From Deltaproteobacteria bacterium (GTDB taxonomy: Bacteria; Desulfobacterota; Dissulfuribacteria; Dissulfuribacterales; QOAL01), in assembly GCA_026986785.1 (NCBI GenBank), contig JALSNW010000010.1, positions 1-52,132 of the forward strand: DNA of 52,132 nucleotides, in the 5' to 3' direction. Under the pieces are notes generated by a model. The model saw only the letters and a list, made by a program, of their open reading frames with translations. It searched no databases and was not told the DNA's origin. Of this stretch, positions 34,444 to 43,031 are shown one piece after another. Each line of letters begins with the position of its first letter. Within the stretch, counting starts at the first letter, position 1. Made by a program: the position numbers and the translations under genes.

Positions 34444-36324
34444 TCAAGCCTTCAGCGCCTCCTTCACTGTTGGAAACAGGCTCAAGTCCGTATGAGGCAG
34501 GAACAGACAGGAAACATAGTGATCCATGAATCTTGGATTGTCGCTGAGATCGAAATGGGTCATCATCTGGGAAACATGCTTCATCTCCTGAAATTTCGGC
34601 CAGGAAATGGCAGCGGCCCGAGCCCCTGTCAGAGAAGAATTGCCTGCAAAAAAGAATCTGTCTCTTGGTATATCTGGAAGAAGGCCTATGATGATGGCCT
34701 GATCCAGGTCCAGATAGCTCCCAAAATTTCCAGCCAGTATGACACGTTCCAGGTCCTCTATTGCCATGCCCACCGATTCTAAAAGGGTGAGATAGCCAGC
34801 AAACATGGCCCCTTTGGCCCGAATGAGATTCTCCACATCAGCCTCTGTGAAGACTATATCCTGACCGATGGATGTGGCCTCCTTCTCCACCACTACATAC
34901 TCCCAGCCCTCGCTGCCTTGCCTCACCCTTTTCGTGTCGAGATCTCTCCGAAATTTGCCCTGCCTGTCCAGGACACCGGTCATGAAGAGACCAGCCAACA
35001 GGCTTATTATGCCAGAGCCACAAATCCCCTTGGCCTTTTTCCCCCCTATCGTCAGGGCCATTGGCTCAAAGGTGACAGGATGGATGTGCACGACCTCCAC
35101 TGCCCCAACCGTGGCCCTCATGCCGAACTTTATCCCTCCACCCTCAAAGGCAGGGCCGGCAGAGCAGGCAGCACATGCCATCCAGTCCTGGTTGCCAAGC
35201 ACTATCTCTCCATTGGTCCCTATATCTATGAAAAGGGTGAGTTCCGGATGGTGATTAAGCCCAACACCCACGACCCCTGCCACTATGTCTCCGCCAACAT
35301 AGCTGGCCACACAGGGTGCCAGGAAGATCCGGACATGCTCAGGCAGGTCACATCCTATCTCACTGGCCCGAACGGGTGGAAACTGGTTCGCCACTGGGAT
35401 ATAGGGTTGTGCACGCAAGAATTTCGTCTCGAGACCCAACAAAAAATGTGTCATGACGGTATTGGCTGCAATACTTATAAAACTTATATCCTGTTTCGAG
35501 GCATTGGCCCCCTTGACCAGTTCCTCTATCAATTGATTGAGGCACTCTATGATCTTATCCTTCAGGATATCAAGGCCATCCACCTTGCGAGAGAACTCCA
35601 TCCTGGATATGACGTCTTCACCAAAGCTCACCTGTGGATTGTAATTTGAGGATTCATAAAGGACCTTCTGGTCCCTGAGATCAACCAACTGGGCAGAAAC
35701 AGTGGTGGTCCCTATGTCCACACATACTGCATAGTTCGCCCTGGTCTCATTGCCAGGCTGTACGCGAACCAGTCTCTTGTGATCAGACCTTGCAGTCTCC
35801 ATTATGCTTGCCGTAACCTGCCAATTACCCTCCCTGAGGGCGTAGGGCAGTCGGTAGAGCACCTGGCTGTCAACATCCAGATGAAAGGACTGGCCTACCT
35901 CGCGCCTAATCCTGCCCAGGTCGCTGATATTGTCGTGCAAGCTTGGTTCAGGCAGGTCTATGAGTTCTTTCGTGACGACAGGCTCTGTCTTGAGATCGAG
36001 ACTTTCTCCGTGGATCTTGATCCAAGATACGGCCTTACTGGCAAGGGGTCTAGCCAAGGCCTTCCTGTCCATCTCCGACTCCACGGGCACCCTGATCACC
36101 ACATCGGTGACAGGCACTGTATTGCAGGCCTTCCAACCCCCGTCTGGCAACTCTTCTCCCTTTACTTCTCCCTGCTCTATGAAGATACGACACTTATTGC
36201 AAACACCAGCGCCGCCACAACTGGCATTGATATGGACTCCTGCATCCATTGCAGCCTTCAACAGGTTTTCCTGATCTTCAAAATCTATCTGTTTATTCGA
36301 GGGGAGAAATGTGACCTTTGGCAT
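34444..36324 (-). CDS. RACo-like ATP-dependent corrinoid-protein activator
   Basis: 626 residues. The N-terminus is a plant-type [2Fe-2S] ferredoxin domain (C36, C42, C45, C67). A linker and middle domain lead to a large ASKHA ATPase domain (DUF4445 region) with phosphate motifs VDIGTTTVSAQ (about 204) and FIDIGTNGEIVLG, plus GGDIVAGVVG. This architecture matches reductive activators of corrinoid enzymes, which return Co(II) to Co(I) in the acetyl-CoA pathway or in methyltransferase systems. No corrinoid protein gene is in the window. Together with cooC it suggests CO/methyl metabolism in this organism. It may serve a methyltransferase other than the CFeSP. Confidence 0.88.
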   Translation of the reverse strand: MPKVTFLPSNKQIDFEDQENLLKAAMDAGVHINASCGGAGVCNKCRIFIEQGEVKGEELPDGGWKACNTVPVTDVVIRVPVESEMDRKALARPLASKAVSWIKIHGESLDLKTEPVVTKELIDLPEPSLHDNISDLGRIRREVGQSFHLDVDSQVLYRLPYALREGNWQVTASIMETARSDHKRLVRVQPGNETRANYAVCVDIGTTTVSAQLVDLRDQKVLYESSNYNPQVSFGEDVISRMEFSRKVDGLDILKDKIIECLNQLIEELVKGANASKQDISFISIAANTVMTHFLLGLETKFLRAQPYIPVANQFPPVRASEIGCDLPEHVRIFLAPCVASYVGGDIVAGVVGVGLNHHPELTLFIDIGTNGEIVLGNQDWMACAACSAGPAFEGGGIKFGMRATVGAVEVVHIHPVTFEPMALTIGGKKAKGICGSGIISLLAGLFMTGVLDRQGKFRRDLDTKRVRQGSEGWEYVVVEKEATSIGQDIVFTEADVENLIRAKGAMFAGYLTLLESVGMAIEDLERVILAGNFGSYLDLDQAIIIGLLPDIPRDRFFFAGNSSLTGARAAAISWPKFQEMKHVSQMMTHFDLSDNPRFMDHYVSCLFLPHTDLSLFPTVKEALKA

Positions 36325-36593
36325 CTGCGATCCTTTTTCAATCCATAGACCAGTATCGGGCCTGAAATAATCTCATCTTCAAATTCGAAGTTTCCTCTTA
36401 CCTAATAGTGGTAACACAAAAAAATAATTTACGCTGATATTATCCAGAGATTTCGTTGCAGTCCAGCCCTTAATCCATCTTGGAAAAACTCTCTCCCCTT
36501 CCTGTAAATCACGTACATGGATGATTGGCAAAAATGCATGGATAGGGAAAGGAATAGTTCTTGTTCTGCAATCTACGGCGCATGATCCATGCC

Positions 36594-37505
36594 TTAACGC
36601 CTCCTCCAGAATGCAGCAAGGATGGAGCCCGACAGGTTGTGCCATATGGAAAAAATGGCACCTGGCAAGGCAGCTGCAGAGGAAAAATATTGGATGGCAA
36701 GGGCTACCCCAAGACCAGAATTCTGCATCCCCACCTCTATTGCAATGGTCCGGCAAATACGCTCGTTCCAGCCAATAAGTCTTGCAACCCAATATCCCCC
36801 GGCAAGACCAGCCAGGTTATGAAGCATTACCGCCAAGGCTGCGCTCCAGCCAATGACTGAAAGATTCTGCCTATTAAGGGCGACTACTATGGCTATTATG
36901 AACACGATCGAAACCACTGAGACCAGTGGGAACAGAGGCCTCATCTTTTCAAAGTGCCGCCCCCAAAAAGTATTCAACAATACGCCCGTGCCCACTGGCA
37001 GAAGCACTATCTTAAAGATGGAGACAAGCATCTTCAAAACCGGCACAGGCACTGCCTGGCCTATGTAAAACCAGGTCAGAAGGGGTGTCAAAACCACGGC
37101 CAGGACTGTAGAACATGTGGTAAGGGTAATGGAAAGGGCAACATCTCCGCGTGCGAGATAACAAATGACGTTCGAGGCTGTCCCACCTGGACATGCCCCT
37201 ACGAGTACCAACCCCGTGGTCAAGGCCTGATCTAGATGGAGAAGGCCTGCAATGAGCCATCCCAAAAAAGGCATAAGGCTAAACTGGACAAAAATCCCCC
37301 CTGCCACTGGTCTCAAGGACTTGAGCACCTGGACAAAATTGTCCCAGGTAAGGGTAAGCCCCATGCCAAGCATAATCAGGCCGAGGAGAGGAATGATTGC
37401 CCCTTGTAAATCAACAAAGGGCTGGGGCCAAAAATATGACACTGCAAGACCCAAAAGTGCCCAAAGAGGAAACAAGGATGTCATACGCTCTGCCAAACGA
37501 TGCAT
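36594..37505 (-). CDS. Bile acid:sodium symporter (BASS) family transporter
   Basis: 303 residues with about nine to ten membrane helices. The family signature LVGACPGGTASNVICYLARGDVALS (first half of the inverted repeat) and the late segment IAIEVGMQNSGLGVALA match the two crossover helices that bind sodium in BASS/ASBT proteins. Start ATG 37505 has AAAGGG 9 nt upstream; GTG 37511 is too close to it. In bacteria these carry organic anions such as pantoate or 2-keto acids. Substrate unknown. No operon partner is evident. Confidence 0.9.
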   Translation of the reverse strand: MHRLAERMTSLFPLWALLGLAVSYFWPQPFVDLQGAIIPLLGLIMLGMGLTLTWDNFVQVLKSLRPVAGGIFVQFSLMPFLGWLIAGLLHLDQALTTGLVLVGACPGGTASNVICYLARGDVALSITLTTCSTVLAVVLTPLLTWFYIGQAVPVPVLKMLVSIFKIVLLPVGTGVLLNTFWGRHFEKMRPLFPLVSVVSIVFIIAIVVALNRQNLSVIGWSAALAVMLHNLAGLAGGYWVARLIGWNERICRTIAIEVGMQNSGLGVALAIQYFSSAAALPGAIFSIWHNLSGSILAAFWRRR

Positions 37506-37658
37506 TGCCACTTACCCTTTCACTCGATCCGATGGCTAAGGATAACACCATTGGGCCGATGGATATAGGTCTGGAGTTTACGCCTATTGGGTAAAGATTG
37601 AAAGAATACCAGAGTAGATAAAGCCTGTGAGTCAATGAACTCAGATTATAGACTTCGA

Positions 37659-37913
37659 CCCGGATTATGCAGCTCGCAAGTTTTCCAAAGATGCGCGGCT
37701 GAGGGCATGCAGACCTACTTTGGTACTTCAACTACCCAGCAACAGAGCAGATTAGGTAAAATTGCGAGCCCCCTTGCGACTTCAAGTGTTTGAATTTTTA
37801 GAACAAAAAAATTCACCCTTTGGGTGAAGGTATTCATCTGAAAAAAATGTAGATAACTATTTGATTTTTTATAAAAAACCTTTACCCAGGCATTTAAAGT
37901 GCATAATCTGGGT
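37659..37913. repeat. 255-bp MITE-like repeat, copy 2
   Basis: Homologous along its length to 5830-6084. Terminal inverted repeats are good here: left CCCGGATTATGCA and right TGCATAATCTGGG, 12 of 13 matching. The internal arms GGGTGAAGG (37822-37830) and CCTTTACCC (37879-37887) pair, with changes from copy 1 that keep base pairing (A-U to G-U, and G-U to G-C). No transposase is encoded. It lies upstream of the epimerase gene. Confidence 0.75.
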
Positions 37914-38174
37914 TCAACTGACGAACAAAACAATTTTTCTTATAACTGACTACACCTAAGCATATACCCGGGACCAGCTCTTTTCGCCTCATCTAAAAAC
38001 TTTTCACAAGCTGCATGATCTTGGATGAAATGGGATATCTGGCAACACGGAGACATAAATCCCTTGGATTAAAGATAGAGTCGTTGAGTTTTTCGTGCTT
38101 ATTGGTTTTACTGTGAGGCAACCGATTCGATGTGAAGCAAATCTGGGTTAACGGCTCAAGAATATGGAGGGCTT
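37914..38174. other. Leader region before the epimerase gene
   Basis: About 260 bp between the repeat and the epimerase start. AT-rich, with no gene seen. It should contain the promoter of the 38175 operon. Confidence 0.45.
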
Positions 38175-39125
38175 ATGAAGATACTTGTTACTGGTGGCGC
38201 TGGTTTTATCGGCTCTAATGTTGTCGACGCCTATATAGAAGAGGGCCACGAGGTAGTGGTAGTGGACAACCTCTATTCGGGTAAGATGGAGAACCTGAAT
38301 CCTCGGGCCAAGTTCTATCTCATGGATATAAGGGCCGATGAGATCAAAAAGGTGTTAGAGATAGAAGAACCAGAGATCATAAACCATCATGCAGCCCAGA
38401 TCTCTGTCCCCTTTTCTGTAGAAGATCCCCGCTTTGATGCAGATGTCAATATAAAAGGCTTTGTCAATCTATTAGAAGCCGCAAAGGATGCCGGAGTGAG
38501 AAAGGTCATCTTTATCTCTTCTGGGGGGGCTATCTATGGAGAGGCAGAAGAATACCCCACATCCGAAAACTATCCCCCTCAGCCCCTGTCTCCCTATGCC
38601 ATAGCAAAGGCAGTATCCGAGGACTTTCTCCATTTCTACAATCATCAGTACGGACTCGACTACACTGTATTGAGATATGCAAATATATATGGCCCCCGCC
38701 AGATCCCCCATGGAGAGGCAGGAGTCGTTGCCATATTCATGGACAGGCTCATTTCCGGCAAGGAGTGCACCCTCTTCCACTTCCCCGATGACCCGGCTGG
38801 AATGATCAGAGACTATTGTTTTGTCGAGGACATCAAAGATGCCAATGTGAAGGCCTTGGAAAAGGGTAGCTGTGGGGCGTATAACATCGGTACCGGAATA
38901 GAAACCAAGACCCTGGAGCTTTTCGACATGATATTCAAGATAATAGAAGAGAGAATCGATCTGCCAGAAGGGCTTGGCCAGATGAAAAGACAAGAAGCCA
39001 GGCCAGGGGATCTGAAGAAAAGCTGTCTCAACACAAAAAAAGCAGAGTCAGAGCTTGGCTGGAAGGCAAACTACGATCTGGAACAAGGACTGAGAAAGAC
39101 CCTGGAATGGAGGCTTTCGGTTTGA
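38175..39125 (+). CDS. NAD-dependent nucleotide-sugar epimerase/dehydratase (GalE-like)
   Basis: 316 residues of the extended short-chain dehydrogenase family. NAD-binding GGAGFIGSN (7-15), catalytic Y141-x3-K145 in SPYAIAKA, and SSGGAIYG with the active-site Ser/Thr equivalent are visible. The protein best resembles UDP-glucose 4-epimerases of the compact bacterial/archaeal type, so it probably supplies UDP-galactose or a related sugar for surface polysaccharide. GGAGGG precedes ATG 38175. Its stop overlaps the next gene, which carries a heptose nucleotidyltransferase domain, consistent with LPS sugar supply. Confidence 0.92.
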   Translation: MKILVTGGAGFIGSNVVDAYIEEGHEVVVVDNLYSGKMENLNPRAKFYLMDIRADEIKKVLEIEEPEIINHHAAQISVPFSVEDPRFDADVNIKGFVNLLEAAKDAGVRKVIFISSGGAIYGEAEEYPTSENYPPQPLSPYAIAKAVSEDFLHFYNHQYGLDYTVLRYANIYGPRQIPHGEAGVVAIFMDRLISGKECTLFHFPDDPAGMIRDYCFVEDIKDANVKALEKGSCGAYNIGTGIETKTLELFDMIFKIIEERIDLPEGLGQMKRQEARPGDLKKSCLNTKKAESELGWKANYDLEQGLRKTLEWRLSV

Positions 39126-40399
39126 CATTGAAGGTTGGCTTTTTCCAGTTCACCCCTCTGGATCTCATGCCTGAAAAAAATCTCCAGGTGGTCATTGATG
39201 GCCTGTTGGAGGGTGCAGAAATGGGGGCCAATCTCATTCTTCTACCAGAGCTCTGGTCTTGTGGCCTGCTCAGGACAAGAAAAGAGGCCCAGGCCCAGGC
39301 CCAAACCACAGAGGCCTTATTGAAAGAGATCAGCCCCTTGTGCCATGAAAGAGGGATGTTTGTAGCTGGCAGCCTTCCAGAATTGGAAGAGAATGGATCT
39401 ATATTCAATACCCTCTATGTTATAGGCCCTGATGGTTTTCTCGGAAGATACAGGAAGATCCACCTCTTTCCTCTGCTCGATGAAGAAAAGATATTTGAAC
39501 CAGGGACCAGGCCAAGGGATATCTGGATACACATCCAGGACCAAGAAGTGGGACTGGGCTGCCTGATATGTTTTGACTTGAGGTTTCCAGAGCTCTCGAG
39601 ACTTCTCACCTTCAGAGGGATCGACATACTCATCTGCCCTGCCCTGTGGCCAGAGGCAAGACGAGAACACTTCGAGACCTTATTGATGGCAAGGGCAATG
39701 GAAAACCAATGTTTCCTGATTGCGGCAAATACCTGCGGTAATGTCTCTGGCGTGACATTTGCCGGGTCATCCTCCGTTATTGCCCCTGACGGAGAGGTAT
39801 TGGCACATCTGGCCACAGAACCAGGTATTGCAGTGACGGAAATAGACCTTGGAAAGAAGGCCAAGGCAAGAAAGACCTTTTTTACAGCACGACCTACCTC
39901 GGGATGGGCCTATCACATGGATGAAAAGATCATGTCCCTTGAAGAGCTCGTCACCGTTACAACGCGGCGTAAAAAGGCTGGCCAGAAGATGGTCTTTACA
40001 AACGGCTGCTTTGATATCCTGCACGCAGGCCATGTCTCCTATCTCAAAAAAGCGCGTCTTCAGGGGGATTTCCTCGTTGTGGGCCTCAATAGCGACTCAT
40101 CAATAAGGGCAATCAAGGGCAAGGAGCGCCCCATAAATCCTCAGTGGCAGCGGGCATCTTTGCTGTCGAGCCTGGAAGTCGTAGATTATGTAGTGATCTT
40201 TCACGAAAACGACCCCGAAAGATTGATAAGGGCCCTAAAACCAGACGTGCTCGTCAAGGGTGAAGACTGGGAAGAAGACCAGATAGTTGGGGCTGATTTT
40301 GTAAAATCGACAGGCGGCGAGGTAAAAAGGGTGAGATTCGATGTAGCTATATCCACCACGGAAATCATAGAAAAGATCAGGTGGGGATCGAGCCATTGA
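39122..40399 (+). CDS. Nitrilase-family amidase fused to RfaE2-type nucleotidyltransferase
   Basis: About 425 residues. The N-terminal two thirds is a carbon-nitrogen hydrolase with triad Glu in LLPELW, Lys in YRKIHLF and Cys in CFDLRFPEL (omega-amidase/NIT2-like). The last 155 residues are an adenylyltransferase with FTNGCFDILHAGHVSYLKKAR, LNSDSSIR and VKGEDW, matching the HldE/RfaE2 domain that makes ADP-heptose. Start TTG 39122 forms TTGA with the epimerase stop and has GGAGG 8 nt upstream; ATG 39107 has no usable site. The two activities have no obvious common pathway. No second start is apparent at the domain boundary, so it seems a true fusion. Confidence 0.88.
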   Translation: MTLKVGFFQFTPLDLMPEKNLQVVIDGLLEGAEMGANLILLPELWSCGLLRTRKEAQAQAQTTEALLKEISPLCHERGMFVAGSLPELEENGSIFNTLYVIGPDGFLGRYRKIHLFPLLDEEKIFEPGTRPRDIWIHIQDQEVGLGCLICFDLRFPELSRLLTFRGIDILICPALWPEARREHFETLLMARAMENQCFLIAANTCGNVSGVTFAGSSSVIAPDGEVLAHLATEPGIAVTEIDLGKKAKARKTFFTARPTSGWAYHMDEKIMSLEELVTVTTRRKKAGQKMVFTNGCFDILHAGHVSYLKKARLQGDFLVVGLNSDSSIRAIKGKERPINPQWQRASLLSSLEVVDYVVIFHENDPERLIRALKPDVLVKGEDWEEDQIVGADFVKSTGGEVKRVRFDVAISTTEIIEKIRWGSSH

Positions 40400-40449
40400 T
40401 AAATCACACCAGGCCCTGTCTGTACTTCCGAGATGATGGGGGGTGGATT

Positions 40450-42192
40450 TCAGGATCCCTCGACTATCTCTTTTAGCCTCTGGCCGTATCTCTCTTTCAA
40501 CTCTTCGAGACACTTGGGATCGACTGGTCCTTTCCAGGACTTCACCTTGAAGAAACGCTTGGGTATCGTGATGGAGTCAGGATCGAAACCAGTGGCAAAA
40601 CGGGTCTTCCAGCGAAGTTTCCTGATGTAGAGGGCTACAGAATCCACATTGTCTGCCAATGCCTTGTATCCTACGGCATGGAGACACTCTGCCAGAACTT
40701 GAGGGGTATAGACGCCTCTGGCAAACAGGCAGGCCACCATGGAGGTGAGAAATGTCCGGGGGGCCTCATCGTCTATCAGGAACTCGACCATTTTTTCCAC
40801 GTCTCGTTCAGCATGTTTCTGCTCGTATGCATATGCACCAGTATCCAGATGAGAATGCCTGAAGCCTAAAGACTGGGCAGAGAAAAAAAGCTCTCCTGTT
40901 GCATAACCTGCCATCTCCTGCCCGAGTACACATGCAAATTCCTCTCCGCCATATCTTTCCGCAGCCCTGAGGGTGCCCTGTCCCAAGAGGGCATAAAAAT
41001 CATTTGCTGCAGTTCCAAGATAAAATGCAGCCTGTTTATAGGCCTCGGCATCCCCAAACTTCAAGGGGACTATGGTCTCGTCCGGGCCTATCAACCCCCT
41101 TTGGGTAGCCTCTGTAGCCCAGGCCAAGGCGACGCCAGCAGACATCACGTCCAGACCCACCTTTTCTATCACATCCATTATGGAAAGCACTGAAAAACAG
41201 CTGGTCACACCGAGCATGCTGCCTGTGGCAAATATTGGTTCATAATCGTATGCAACCTGGCGGTAAAAATACCGGTTGTCCTCCATGAATTTCTCCCGGA
41301 CAAACCCCACGTGTATACAACCTACGGGACAACCCGCACAGGCTATATTCCTGAGTAGGGCATCCCTTGCAAAACGCTCTCCCGAGATACCTTCGGCTGC
41401 TGGATCACTGCTCGCCTGGAGATTTCTCCACGGCAAGGACTCGAGCTTGTTGAGGCTCATTATATTGGCCGGGGTGCCGAGGTCATGATATTTTTTCATC
41501 ATCCCCTTGGCTGTCACCTGTTCGAATACCTTTTTATATAGCCCTGGATAATCCTTGGACCCGGGACGCTTGAGGATTTCATCTCCATTTATCACAATGG
41601 CCTTCAGATTCTTGGCACCCATGACAGCCCCACCACCAAGCCTCCCAAAGTGTCGGTATGTATCGGCATTGATGCCAGCCATTGCCAACTGATTCTCTCC
41701 AGCCTGTCCGATTCTGAGTATGCTCCTATGGCCACTTGCTGTCTTGAACATATTGCGCAGGATCTTGCCGGTCCTCAATACATCTGTTCCCCATAAAAAT
41801 CTTACTGGCCGGATCTCGAGACTCCTTGAGCCTACTGCAAGACAGCAAGGTTCAACAGCCCTCCCGGTTATCACCAGGGCATCAAATCCTGCAAAACACA
41901 GGGCCAGAGCAGAACGTCCCCCCGCATGACTCTCAGTGTACTGGTTGTGATAAGGCGATTTGAACGAACAAACGGTCTTGCTCATCAATGGAAAATATCC
42001 AGTAAGGGGGCCAATGGCAAAGATAAGGGGTTGTTCGGGATCATTCCAGGGGCTGTCAAAGAAACCAAATTTATTGAAAATAAGGGCTGCCAGCCCACTC
42101 CCGCCTGCGACTTCGTTCCGGCCCTCGAGTCTGATAACCGATGACTTGCCCTTGGCCAGGTCTACTTTCAATATCTTGAAATGATCTGTCAT
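40450..42192 (-). CDS. Aldehyde:ferredoxin oxidoreductase (tungsten-pterin)
   Basis: 580 residues of the AOR family, which oxidises aldehydes to acids (or the reverse) with a tungsto-bispterin and one [4Fe-4S] cluster. The pterin-binding segments AGENQLAMAGINAD and GRLGGGAVMGAKNLKAI, and the cluster ligands in CAGCPVGC with a distal Cys (…MVACLFARGVY), are present. It overlaps its upstream polyferredoxin gene by four bases (ATGA). The pair resembles the AOR subtype in which a dedicated ferredoxin-like subunit passes electrons. The aldehyde substrate cannot be set from sequence. Confidence 0.95.
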   Translation of the reverse strand: MTDHFKILKVDLAKGKSSVIRLEGRNEVAGGSGLAALIFNKFGFFDSPWNDPEQPLIFAIGPLTGYFPLMSKTVCSFKSPYHNQYTESHAGGRSALALCFAGFDALVITGRAVEPCCLAVGSRSLEIRPVRFLWGTDVLRTGKILRNMFKTASGHRSILRIGQAGENQLAMAGINADTYRHFGRLGGGAVMGAKNLKAIVINGDEILKRPGSKDYPGLYKKVFEQVTAKGMMKKYHDLGTPANIMSLNKLESLPWRNLQASSDPAAEGISGERFARDALLRNIACAGCPVGCIHVGFVREKFMEDNRYFYRQVAYDYEPIFATGSMLGVTSCFSVLSIMDVIEKVGLDVMSAGVALAWATEATQRGLIGPDETIVPLKFGDAEAYKQAAFYLGTAANDFYALLGQGTLRAAERYGGEEFACVLGQEMAGYATGELFFSAQSLGFRHSHLDTGAYAYEQKHAERDVEKMVEFLIDDEAPRTFLTSMVACLFARGVYTPQVLAECLHAVGYKALADNVDSVALYIRKLRWKTRFATGFDPDSITIPKRFFKVKSWKGPVDPKCLEELKERYGQRLKEIVEGS

Positions 42193-42638
42193 GACATGGC
42201 CTCTCCTTCATCCATAGATTCCTGCTCTCGGCTCATTTTTTTCTCTATCAATTCGAGACAATTATGAGGACAGAACCTTACACACCGGCCACAGTGGATA
42301 CAGACAAAAGGTGTGCCTGAAGAATCGACGAATATGGCATCTACAGGACAGGCCTCCGCACACTTCCCACACCTTATGCAGGCCTCTATCCTCACCTTGA
42401 CACCCCCACCTTTTCTTGGGACAAAGGCGTCGGTAGGGCAGACTTGGGCGCAAGGAGCTGGATCACAAGCAAGACAATGTGATGCCTCGAATCCTGTGGA
42501 AAGCCCCCCTGAGCTGTGAATCCTGATACCGGCAGTATCCCAGGAGGTCTTTTTATAGACCAACCGCGAACAGGCAAGAGAACATATATGACATCCTATG
42601 CAACGTTCTATTTTGGTGGCAACTAATACTTTCATCAT
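42189..42638 (-). CDS. Polyferredoxin electron-transfer subunit for AOR
   Basis: 149 residues with ligands for four [4Fe-4S] clusters: CIGCHICSLAC, CLACDPAPCAQVCP, CIRCGKCAEACP and CIHCGRCVRFCP. It matches the HycB/AOR-associated ferredoxin type. The 4-nt overlap with the AOR gene shows co-translation and argues for an AorAB-like complex. The distal partner (NADH, ferredoxin, quinone) is unknown. No NADH-binding subunit gene is adjacent. Confidence 0.93.
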   Translation of the reverse strand: MMKVLVATKIERCIGCHICSLACSRLVYKKTSWDTAGIRIHSSGGLSTGFEASHCLACDPAPCAQVCPTDAFVPRKGGGVKVRIEACIRCGKCAEACPVDAIFVDSSGTPFVCIHCGRCVRFCPHNCLELIEKKMSREQESMDEGEAMS

Positions 42639-43031
42639 CCGGGTCCATCAATCGAGACAAAGTTAAGATTCCTTCCCGCAATCTAATCTAAGGAATTGAT
42701 TTACTGACAATGATCACAAGTGTTTCAAGGCACGATCCCGAGCATTCAGATCTCCAATCTCCTGGATTGATCCTGAAGGAAGTTAACGGGATGGCAGAAT
42801 ATATTAATGCCACCAATACGGCTTGAAAAGCTGTTTTTCCTGTATTGGCGTCAATACCCTGGGGTGGAGGAGGCCTTACTCAAGATTCTGACGGTGGAAT
42901 CAAAGATAATCCAAAATATCAGGACCATGGAGACAAAAAAATTTATATCAATATGACCAAAACATGTTATCATAATCTATGGTTTTCGTTGTCGTCCAGG
43001 CTGATTTTGCCCAAAAAAGGGAAAAGGAATA
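42639..43031. other. Divergent intergenic region, no gene seen
   Basis: About 390 bp between the divergent ferredoxin and CDF genes. A short open frame at 42845-43039 lacks a ribosome site and recognisable content. No riboswitch was recognised. Confidence 0.5.

Noticed and set aside
36379-36593. Small minus-strand open frame beyond the BASS transporter gene
   Set aside because: No ribosome site or recognisable content; it overlaps the transporter in another frame.
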